A stretch of DNA of 5,575 nucleotides, taken from assembly GCA_948687865.1 (NCBI GenBank), contig CAPQQE010000014.1, positions 654 through 6,228 on the forward strand. Reading direction: 5' to 3'. A program made the translations under genes and the position numbers. The DNA is from an uncultured Bacilli bacterium. GTDB taxonomy: Bacteria > Bacillota_I > Bacilli_A > RF39 > UBA660. Shown piece after piece: positions 1 to 4,999 of the stretch. How positions within the stretch are numbered: the stretch's first letter is position 1; every line of letters begins with the position of its first letter. The notes beneath the pieces were generated by a model. That model ran no database searches. It had not been told where the DNA came from and worked only from the letters and a program-made list of their open reading frames with translations.

Positions 1-1
1 A

Positions 2-1675
2 TTAGAGAATTTTAATGATATCGAAAATTCAGAATTAGTACATAATGTAAATCAAGCATTAAGAGCTAACTATACTATGAAAAATGAAGTTGATTATGTA
101 GTTCAAGATGGTGAAGTAGTTATAGTAGACCAATTTACAGGAAGACTTATGAGAGGAAGAGCATTCTCAGAAGGGTTACATCAAGCAATAGAGGCAAAAG
201 AAGGCGTTAAAATACAAGAAGAAACAAAAACACTAGCAACTATTACCTTCCAAAACTTATTTAGAATGTATAAGAAATTATCTGGTATGACAGGTACTGC
301 TAAAACAGAAGAGGAAGAATTTAGAAATATATATAATATGTACGTTATTCAAATACCAACAAATAAACCCGTAATAAGAAAAGATATGGCAGATTTAATA
401 TTTGCAACAAAAGAAGACAAATATAATGCTATAGTTAAGGAAATAAAAGAAAGACATGAAACAGGACAACCAGTATTAGTAGGTACAATAGCAATTGAAA
501 CTAGTGAATTAATTAGTAACATGTTAAGAAAAGAAAGAATAAAACATGAAGTATTAAATGCTAAGAATCATGCTAGAGAAGCAGAAATAATTGCAAAAGC
601 AGGCGAGAGAGGTTCTGTTACAATAGCAACCAATATGGCAGGTCGTGGAACAGATATAAAACTTGGTGAAGGTGTTAAAGAACTTGGTGGTTTATGTGTA
701 ATAGGAACAGAAAGACATGAATCAAGACGTATAGATAATCAGTTGCGTGGACGTGCTGGTCGTCAAGGAGATCCAGGATATTCACAGTTTTTTGTCAGTT
801 TTGAAGATGATTTAATGGTAAGATTTGGAACAGATAGATTTAAAGATATATTAAAAGCCGCAGGTCTTGGAACAACAATAAACCTAAGAAGTAAAACAAT
901 GACTAGAAATGTAGAATCAGCTCAGAAGAAAGTAGAAGGAAATAACTTTGATATAAGAAAAAACTTACTTCAATATGATGATGTAATGGGTAAACAAAGA
1001 GAAATAATGTATGAAAGAAGAAATGAAATATTAGATAGTGAGTCAATACATCAATCAATTATTAACTTAATTAAGGATCATATATATAATATAGTATCTT
1101 CTCATTTAATTGAGCAACCAGAGCTACTTGAATTTGATTGTTCTGAAATATGTGAATATGTAAATGAAAATTTACTTAGAAATTCAAATATAAAAGTATC
1201 GGAAATAATAAATAAATCAAAAGAAGATGTTATAAAAGCATTAGAAGATAAAATAATAAATGAATATGAGAATAAAATAAAAGATTTACCAGAAGAAATA
1301 ATAAATGATTTTGAAAAAGTAATAGCGCTTAGAGTAATAGATACTCATTGGATGGAACATATAAATACTATGGATCATTTAAAAGAAGGAATAGGTCTTA
1401 GAAGTTATGCACAAAATAACCCATTAGTCGCATATACAAATGAAGGCTTTGGGTTATTTGATGAAATGCTAGATACAATTAATAAGGAAATAACTAAATA
1501 TCTATTAAAGGCAGAAATAAAACAAAACTTAGAGAGAAAAGAAGTAGTTAAAGCATCAGGAACTAATGATAGCAAGGATAAAGTTAAACAGTCAAGAAAA
1601 GTAGACAAAATAGGTAGGAATCAACCCTGCCCTTGTGGTTCAGGAAAAAAATATAAGCAATGCTGTGGGAAATAG
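2..1675 (+). CDS. secA: Preprotein translocase ATPase SecA, C-terminal 557 residues (5' end outside window)
   Basis: SecA is the cytoplasmic ATPase that binds SecYEG and drives unfolded preproteins across the membrane. The reading frame is open from base 2, so the gene begins upstream and the ATG at 77 is internal. The residues before it (ELVHNVNQALRANYTMKN) are normal SecA sequence. Seen in order, numbered from the first codon here: the SecA signature TGRLMRGRAFSEGLHQAIEA (46-65) and KLSGMTGTA near 92-100; helicase motif V TNMAGRGTDI (210-219) and motif VI QLRGRAGRQGD (247-257); the two-helix-finger region HWMEHINTMDHLKEGIGLRS (449-468); a lysine-rich linker; and a SEC-C zinc motif with ligands C543, C545, C554 and C555 (CxCx8CC), which in the family contacts SecB or phospholipid. 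About 250-300 N-terminal residues (most of NBD1) are missing. No T-rich terminator follows the stop. The last 44 nt recur at 2353-2396. Family assignment is certain; that this is the housekeeping SecA rather than SecA2 is inferred from the intact SEC-C tail. Confidence 0.97.
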   Translation, partial: LENFNDIENSELVHNVNQALRANYTMKNEVDYVVQDGEVVIVDQFTGRLMRGRAFSEGLHQAIEAKEGVKIQEETKTLATITFQNLFRMYKKLSGMTGTAKTEEEEFRNIYNMYVIQIPTNKPVIRKDMADLIFATKEDKYNAIVKEIKERHETGQPVLVGTIAIETSELISNMLRKERIKHEVLNAKNHAREAEIIAKAGERGSVTIATNMAGRGTDIKLGEGVKELGGLCVIGTERHESRRIDNQLRGRAGRQGDPGYSQFFVSFEDDLMVRFGTDRFKDILKAAGLGTTINLRSKTMTRNVESAQKKVEGNNFDIRKNLLQYDDVMGKQREIMYERRNEILDSESIHQSIINLIKDHIYNIVSSHLIEQPELLEFDCSEICEYVNENLLRNSNIKVSEIINKSKEDVIKALEDKIINEYENKIKDLPEEIINDFEKVIALRVIDTHWMEHINTMDHLKEGIGLRSYAQNNPLVAYTNEGFGLFDEMLDTINKEITKYLLKAEIKQNLERKEVVKASGTNDSKDKVKQSRKVDKIGRNQPCPCGSGKKYKQCCGK

Positions 1676-1703
1676 CCAAAAAGTAAGGGATTTAGAAGAT
1701 TAT

Positions 1704-1737
1704 AAAAAATTAAAAAATTGTAAAAAATTATAAAAAA
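1704..1737. other. Phased A-tracts (possible intrinsic DNA bend) between secA and the ridA-like gene
   Basis: Four runs of six A start at 1704, 1712, 1722 and 1732, so the last three are spaced exactly 10 bp apart, one helical turn. Phased A6 tracts are known to curve DNA. The array sits about 50 bp upstream of the ridA-like Shine-Dalgarno site and just before the ACCTCATTTT motif. It could act as an UP-element-like activator, a protein-binding bend or simply be AT-rich drift. AAAATTGT (1714-1721) and ACAATTTT (1740-1747) are also inverted repeats around an 18-nt gap. I found no convincing -35/-10 pair here. Confidence 0.4.
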
Positions 1738-1788
1738 TAACAATTTTACCTCATTTTGTCCACATAAATAGAAAAGGAGAGATAGAAA

Positions 1789-2187
1789 ATGAAAATTGAA
1801 AATGTAGTGCCAAGTGATTATAAAACAAGAGGATCATATACACCATGTAAGAAAATTGATATGGGCTCTTACTATATGATTTATGTATCAGGAGTTCAAG
1901 CACCAAAGAAAGATGACAATTCTGTTGTGACTGATGATATAGCAGAACAAACAAAATTAGTTTTCGAAGATATTAATAAGATTCTAGATTTAGCTGGAGC
2001 AAGTTTAGATAATGTAATAAAATCCGTTATTTATTTAACTGATATGAATGATTTTGATATTGTTTCTCCAATCAGGGGAGAATATTTCAAAAATTCTATG
2101 CCTGTATCAACTATGGTTGAAGTTAGTGGTATGACAAGAAAAGGTGCTAAAATTGAAATTGAGGTAACAGCAATATTAGAGAAGTAA
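1789..2187 (+). CDS. Rid (YjgF/YER057c/UK114) family protein lacking the catalytic arginine
   Basis: 132 aa, the usual length of a Rid monomer; the family forms trimers with ligand sites between subunits. Classical RidA hydrolyses reactive enamines/imines such as 2-aminoacrylate released by PLP enzymes. Visible family marks are YVSGVQAP (32-39), QTKLVFEDINKILDLAGASL (54-73), VIKSVIYLTDMNDFD (76-90) and the C-terminal KIEIEVTAI (121-129). Tyr17 aligns with the E. coli RidA Tyr17, but the loop is GSYTP rather than GPYxQ. In place of the PARS loop carrying the substrate-binding Arg105 of RidA there is PVST (105-108), so Val replaces Arg. Subfamilies without this Arg generally lack imine deaminase activity, so the ligand is unknown. 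The start has a strong site, AAGGAGA at 1774-1780, 8 nt before ATG. The gene lies 113 bp after secA in the same direction, with the duplicated SecA tail behind it, so it may be cargo inserted at secA. Confidence 0.9.
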   Translation: MKIENVVPSDYKTRGSYTPCKKIDMGSYYMIYVSGVQAPKKDDNSVVTDDIAEQTKLVFEDINKILDLAGASLDNVIKSVIYLTDMNDFDIVSPIRGEYFKNSMPVSTMVEVSGMTRKGAKIEIEVTAILEK

Positions 2188-2188
2188 A

Positions 2189-2359
2189 TGAACGTTGAAA
2201 TTCACCTCATTTTGTCCTCATTTAAAAAAATATTCATAGTACTATATGTATCATAAATACTATAAATACTAATGTGTTTGGTACCATAAAATAAGGAAAT
2301 ACTATATATACTATAAATACTGTAAATAACATAAATACTAGATTGAACGGAACTTGTGG
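2189..2359 (+). repeat. Intergenic repeat block A, expanded copy (171 bp)
   Basis: It starts 2 nt after the ridA-like stop codon. Its first 25 nt match block B (3123-3147) at 21/25. The palindrome ATAGTACTAT at 2236-2245 and the following nucleotides match at about 22/26, and the final 20 nt (2340-2359) at 18/20. Block A carries about 78 bp (2262-2339) that block B lacks; most of that is 9-bp tandem repeat. It contains the direct repeat CCTCATTT at 2205-2212 and 2216-2223. TGAACG occurs near both ends of the block (2189-2194, 2344-2349), as TGAATG/TGAATA do in block B. There is no coding potential. It could be an attachment site for unit insertion or a MITE-like remnant. Confidence 0.75.
2235..2339 (+). 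repeat. Two clusters of 9-bp tandem repeats, consensus ATAAATACT
   Basis: Cluster one (2235-2270) reads CATAGTACT, ATATGTATC, ATAAATACT, ATAAATACT. Cluster two (2295-2339) reads GGAAATACT, ATATATACT, ATAAATACT, GTAAATAAC, ATAAATACT. A 24-nt non-repetitive spacer holding GGTACC (2280-2285) separates them. Block B has only three comparable units (3158-3184), so the copy number differs between the two blocks. The unit length is a multiple of three and cluster two reads in frame into the SecA-like tail as repeated Ile-Asn-Thr, but a stop at 2292-2294 and the lack of an ATG argue against translation. Slipped-strand replication is the likely source. Confidence 0.7.
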
Positions 2360-2396
2360 CTCAGGTAAGAAATATAAGCAATGCTGTGGTAAATAG
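2352..2396 (+). pseudogene. Headless duplicate of the SecA C-terminal zinc motif (14 codons plus stop)
   Basis: The bases encode TCGSGKKYKQCCGK and a TAG stop. The last 44 nt differ from the secA end (1632-1675) at only four positions, all third codon positions, so 13 residues and the stop are unchanged; the preceding codon is Thr instead of Pro. Nothing SecA-like precedes it: upstream in frame are Asn-Thr-type repeat codons and then a stop at 2292-2294. The only nearby possible start is TTG at 2343, which has no Shine-Dalgarno site. Read with the neighbouring repeats, it is best explained as the earlier secA 3' end pushed downstream by insertion of the ridA-like unit. A remnant of another SEC-C-motif gene is the alternative. 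Confidence 0.85.
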
Positions 2397-2400
2397 TATT

Positions 2401-2426
2401 AAAACCCTTTATTTATAAGGACTTTT
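2401..2426 (+). terminator. Weak terminator-like hairpin after the displaced SecA tail
   Basis: AAAA (2401-2404) and CCTT (2406-2409) pair with AAGG (2417-2420) and TTTT (2423-2426), leaving a small internal loop and a 7-nt terminal loop. The stem begins 4 nt after the stop codon of the displaced tail, where a secA terminator would be expected. There is no long U-run after the stem, so function is uncertain. A short palindrome, TTTTGAA-A-TTCAAAA, overlaps its 3' arm at 2423-2437. Confidence 0.3.
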
Positions 2427-2449
2427 GAAATTCAAAAAATCGAAAAAAC

Positions 2450-2477
2450 TTTACCTGATTTTTTAAAATGAGGTAAA
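2450..2477. repeat. Inverted repeat carrying ACCTCATTTT-type arms
   Basis: TTTACCTGATTTT (2450-2462) is followed after two bases by AAAATGAGGTAAA (2465-2477), its inverted complement with one G-G mismatch, giving a stem of about 11 pairs. The right arm is the reverse complement of the ACCTCATTTT motif seen at 1748, 2204 and 3138. The hairpin lies about 30 bp upstream of a TATAAT hexamer (2508-2513) and 63 bp before the next gene. It could terminate upstream transcription, act as an operator, or belong to the insertion-unit ends. No U-run follows in either direction beyond four bases. Confidence 0.5.
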
Positions 2478-2539
2478 AACCTTATATTATTTATAGTTAT
2501 AAAGAAATATAATATATGATTAAAAAGTAGGTGTTATAA

Positions 2540-3112
2540 ATGATTATTATAAATAGGAAGAAAAAAATTGAACATTATACCTTTGAGAAGATGCCAAACT
2601 TTAGACATAAAAGAGCTAACATTGTGTGGAACCATATACAACAAGTAAATGCTGCATTGATTAATGTTAAAAGTGTTGATATTCAAGTAAAAGATATAAG
2701 ACAAATGATATATTCACATAAATCAAGACTAGTTTCACTTTATGCGTGGCTTAGTTTAATTGGAGAATATAGTGATGATGATTACATAAACATATCTAAG
2801 TACAAAAAAGAAAATAAATCCTTAATTTTTGAGATACTTAATGCAAATTGGATATTAAAACTAGAAGATTTAGAAAATAAAACAGATGATGAATTAGAAT
2901 ATGAATGTCTTTGCTTACAAAATAAAATTGATGATATGAAAAGGAAAATAAATTCTTCTGGTGAATATTGTACATGTGATAATATTAAATTATTAGAGTA
3001 TAAATTAGAATGTTTAAATGATTATATATATCAAAGAATGTGTGAACGACAAAATGATCAGATATTAGTAAAAAGTTACCTATATTCAGCATCAGAAAAA
3101 AATAAAAGATGA
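2540..3112 (+). CDS. Uncharacterised 190-aa charged, mostly helical protein
   Basis: I do not recognise a family. The protein is lysine- and glutamate-rich, has no signal peptide and no clear membrane span, and looks cytoplasmic. The N-terminus is basic (RKKK at 6-9). Residues about 107-139 and 147-172 look like amphipathic helices that could form a coiled coil. Six cysteines lie in the C-terminal third, four of them as two CxC pairs (C123/C125 and C144/C146), which might bind metal or form disulfides, though the spacing matches no motif I know. The start ATG has AGGTG at 2529-2533, 6 nt upstream, a moderate ribosome site. A TATAAT at 2508-2513 could be a -10 box, but I see no good -35 at the right distance. 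The gene lies between the displaced SecA tail and repeat block B, so it may be cargo of an insertion unit. Length and codon pattern support a real gene. Confidence 0.75.
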   Translation: MIIINRKKKIEHYTFEKMPNFRHKRANIVWNHIQQVNAALINVKSVDIQVKDIRQMIYSHKSRLVSLYAWLSLIGEYSDDDYINISKYKKENKSLIFEILNANWILKLEDLENKTDDELEYECLCLQNKIDDMKRKINSSGEYCTCDNIKLLEYKLECLNDYIYQRMCERQNDQILVKSYLYSASEKNKR

Positions 3113-3122
3113 ATAAAATAGA

Positions 3123-3204
3123 TGAATGTTGAGAATTACCTCATTTTATAAAATATATATAGTACTATAAGTAATATAAATATTAGATTGAATAGAACTT
3201 GTGG
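3123..3204 (+). repeat. Intergenic repeat block B, short copy (82 bp)
   Basis: It begins 10 nt after the stop of the 190-aa gene. It is collinear with block A: TGAATGTTGA start, ACCTCATTTT (3138-3147), palindrome TATAGTACTATA (3158-3169), three 9-bp units (3158-3184), then AGATTGAA and GAACTTGTGG ending at 3204. Similarity with block A stops at that heptamer, exactly where the SecA-tail homology starts in block A. What follows (AAGTGTAC...) is not a SecA tail. The palindrome is the best conserved internal part of both blocks and could be a protein-binding core. Confidence 0.7.
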
Positions 3205-3286
3205 AAGTGTACAAAATGAGAAAAGCTTTTTTTAGTTTAAATTATAGATTATATTTGATATTTATGTTACTACATAAAATATCTTT

Positions 3287-3293
3287 AGGGGGA
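3287..3293 (+). promoter_or_regulatory. Ribosome binding site AGGGGGA that decides the start of the next gene
   Basis: AGGGGGA lies 6 nt before the ATG at 3300 and only 3 nt before the ATG at 3297. This favours 3300 as the start. Upstream in-frame starts are poorer: GTG 3201 lies inside repeat block B with no ribosome site, and ATG 3216 has only a partial GGAAG (3203-3207). Confidence 0.65.
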
Positions 3294-3299
3294 ATTATG

Positions 3300-4211
3300 A
3301 TGACAAGAAGTGATGATATAAATAATCTTAAAATAGAAATGATGCGATTTTCATATGAAGATTTATCTTCACATATGCAAATAAATCATTATATAGAAAA
3401 AATGAATATTTTCTATGATAAATTAAAAAAACTAAGTCATGAAAATTATAATGGCAGTAGCCTTTCACCAATTTATAAGGAAACAGTTGGTTTATTGAAT
3501 GATATTGAATGGAATGCTCCTGTATATTACATTTGTCATGTAGGAGATGGATTTATACGTGGTGGGAATATAATAACAGAGATAATAAATATGGCCCATG
3601 AAGAAATATTATCTGGATTTTTAGAAAAAGAATTTGATTATACTGGTCATTGTGGTGAAGCCACTCGTGAAATAAAAAGGTTATGTGAAAAATTTGGATT
3701 AGAACATCAAATTATTGAAATAAATCCTTTGTTTGATAAAAAGTCTTATTCTCCTTTTGAGGAAATGTTTGGAGATTCTATTAGACATTATGCATCATTA
3801 ATTAAATTGAATGATAAAAAGTATTTAGTTGATATTACATATCGCCAATTTTTTATGATTAATCAAAATAATATAAATAGAATTGGTATTCCATATCTTA
3901 ATAGTTGTAACCCGGGATTTTTTATGATGAAAAACGGAAGTTATAAAAAAATAGCCCAACATTTGATAAATTTTGGATGGATAGAAGCTACGGATCAAAA
4001 TTTAAAAGCTTACTTTGATGGTTTTGCTATTTCTTTTAGAAATGGGATATATTATGAAAATATGAAAGACTTTATTTTTAAAACAGATTATCAAGCAGAG
4101 GATTATACTTTATTTTTAAACGGTAAAGAAAGTCAATTAGAAAGAGAATCAGTAATTTCATTGGGAAGGCAAATGCGACCATTAAAAAGTTATAATAATA
4201 AAAGAGAGTAA
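3300..4211 (+). CDS. Putative papain/transglutaminase-fold protein with Cys-His-Asp triad
   Basis: 303 aa from the chosen ATG. The centre carries YTGHCGEATREIKRLCEKFG (114-133), then RHYASLIKLNDKKYLVDITY (162-181). The order Cys118, His163, Asp178, with Cys at the start of a helix, His opening a beta strand and Asp on the next strand (the pattern H-x(14)-D-x-T-Y), is the layout of transglutaminase-like, NAT-like and other papain-fold enzymes. By that analogy it may be a cysteine hydrolase, deamidase or acyltransferase; substrate and family name are unknown to me. The first 110 and last 120 residues show no motif I recognise. There is no signal peptide from this start. The frame is open back to GTG 3201; using ATG 3216 would add a basic-hydrophobic N-terminus (MRKAFFSLNY..., LIFMLL) resembling a membrane anchor, but its ribosome site is weaker. 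It follows repeat block B and precedes the kinase-like gene by 133 bp. Confidence 0.7.
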   Translation: MTRSDDINNLKIEMMRFSYEDLSSHMQINHYIEKMNIFYDKLKKLSHENYNGSSLSPIYKETVGLLNDIEWNAPVYYICHVGDGFIRGGNIITEIINMAHEEILSGFLEKEFDYTGHCGEATREIKRLCEKFGLEHQIIEINPLFDKKSYSPFEEMFGDSIRHYASLIKLNDKKYLVDITYRQFFMINQNNINRIGIPYLNSCNPGFFMMKNGSYKKIAQHLINFGWIEATDQNLKAYFDGFAISFRNGIYYENMKDFIFKTDYQAEDYTLFLNGKESQLERESVISLGRQMRPLKSYNNKRE

Positions 4212-4344
4212 TATGATTAAAATGCGTTTTTAAGAAAGAATTTTGTTTCTATTTTGATAAATTATTAATTGAAACTAAAAATATAGAAAACAACTAATAG
4301 TATATTCTGTAAAATAAAAAATAGGAAGAGAGAGTGATATAATT
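4212..4344. other. AT-rich intergenic gap with one imperfect inverted repeat
   Basis: No ORF, block A/B repeat or SecA tail was found here. GTTTCTATTTT (4245-4255) and the stretch around 4279-4292 (AAAATATAGAAAAC) are imperfect inverted complements, so a weak hairpin with a loop over 20 nt is possible. TTGAAA at 4269-4274 resembles a -35 box, but there is no TATAAT-like box 16-18 bp downstream, so I do not call a promoter. Confidence 0.4.
4323..4334 (+). promoter_or_regulatory. Shine-Dalgarno region for the kinase-like gene at ATG 4345
   Basis: AGGAAGAGAGAG is a purine run ending 10 nt before ATG 4345. It supports initiation there, upstream of the frameshift. The alternative start GTG 4361 has only AGGAA (4353-4357), 3 nt away, which is too close. 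Confidence 0.5.
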
Positions 4345-4999
4345 ATGATAATAGGAATAAGTGGGGGGATTAGGAGCAGGCAAAAGTACATTATCGCGAA
4401 AACTATCTGAGATAATACCAAATTCATTATTGATTGTAGGTGATGACTTTACGCGTGAGATTACTAGAAAATCGGAAAAGCAAATACTTGAAAAATTGGG
4501 TATAGAAGAAGATCCAAGTGAATTTAGTCGTAATCATTATTTTGCTAGTTTAGAAAATTTAAAAACTTATGTATCTATAATAGAGAAAGATGTAATACAT
4601 AATATTGAGTTAGAAATAGAAAAATATGAAAATCAGAAAGACTATATAATAATAGATTGGGCTTTTCTTCCTTTGTGTGATTTCTTTAAAAAATGTGATT
4701 GTACAATACGTATAACTACGGATAATGATTTAAGAATAGAAAGATTAACAGAGCGTTTAGTGAATAAAGAAAAATCAATTTATAATAAAAATGATGGGGC
4801 ATTATCATTATATAAACCTGATATTTATTTAAACAGAATTAAATATACTGAATTAATTAACGAAGGAATAGATTTTGATTATTATATTAATAATAATTCA
4901 GACATAGAAACGTTTTATACTGATATTAATCAACTAGCAAACAATATTTTATCATATTATGGACAACAAATTGAGTCAGGTAAACTTAGTTTAAAATAA
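4345..4999 (+). CDS. P-loop nucleoside/nucleotide kinase-like protein, interrupted by +1 frameshift in a G6 run
   Basis: The protein resembles small P-loop phosphotransferases such as uridine kinase or dephospho-CoA kinase; the substrate cannot be named. From ATG 4345 the frame gives MIIGISGG and then derails, ending at TGA 4408-4410. Dropping one G from the run at 4363-4368 joins it to the long frame, giving 217 aa that open with beta1 and a Walker A, GGLGAGKST (7-15; K13). Further marks are VGDD (31-34), the strand DYIIIDWAFLPL (99-110) and a strand with an Arg-rich lid-like helix, TIRITTDNDLRIERLTERL (120-138). The long frame alone would start at GTG 4361 with VGGLGAGKST, lacking strand beta1 and a usable ribosome site. 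The rest is intact for over 200 codons, so this is a sequencing or assembly error, a recent or switchable indel, or less likely a programmed shift. Confidence 0.75.

Larger units (their letters stand above)
1639..2359 (+). mobile_element. Putative one-gene insertion unit 1 at the secA 3' end (721 bp, ridA-like cargo)
   Basis: The unit is bounded by two copies of CTTGTGG (1632-1638 and 2353-2359) and reads: replacement secA tail and stop, A-tracts, ridA-like gene, repeat block A, CTTGTGG. Right of both heptamers the sequence continues with the same secA tail (40/44 identical including the heptamer). Left of them there is no similarity between secA and block A. A sharp one-sided junction of this kind is what integration into the 3' end of a gene leaves behind. 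The unit carries no recombinase, so it would have to be mobilised in trans. Boundaries could shift by up to 7 bp within the shared heptamer. Tandem duplication with loss of the intervening secA body is the alternative. Confidence 0.4.
2360..3204 (+). mobile_element. Putative one-gene insertion unit 2 (845 bp, 190-aa protein cargo)
   Basis: It has the same plan as unit 1: SecA tail and stop directly right of CTTGTGG, an AT-rich leader with ACCTSATTTT-type arms, one gene on the + strand, then repeat block B ending in CTTGTGG at 3198-3204. The order and orientation of parts match unit 1. The cargo genes are unrelated, and the inter-gene sequence matches only at the repeat motifs. Right of the last heptamer the expected SecA tail is absent, so the array end is truncated or has been rearranged. 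No recombinase is encoded in the unit. Confidence 0.35.

Noticed and set aside
77..79. ATG at 77 as the secA start
   Set aside because: The frame is open and SecA-like from base 2 (ELVHNVNQALRANYT), so the ATG is internal and the gene starts upstream.
1405..1608. 67-aa minus-strand open frame inside secA
   Set aside because: It overlaps the well-supported SecA C-terminal coding region in antisense; a shadow frame with no ribosome site.
1751..1954. 67-aa minus-strand open frame over the start of the ridA-like gene
   Set aside because: Antisense to a clear Rid-family gene and its ribosome site; no independent support.
2235..2339. CRISPR array or riboswitch in the 9-bp repeats
   Set aside because: Units are contiguous 9-mers without spacers and without a conserved GC-containing stem; they are a simple tandem repeat.
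2343..2396. Small 17-aa peptide from TTG 2343 ending in the SEC-C motif
   Set aside because: No Shine-Dalgarno site precedes TTG and half a zinc motif is unlikely to fold; a displaced gene end explains it better.
2482..2513. Full promoter for the 190-aa gene using TATAAT 2508-2513
   Set aside because: No hexamer close to TTGACA lies 16-18 bp upstream, so only the -10-like box is noted.
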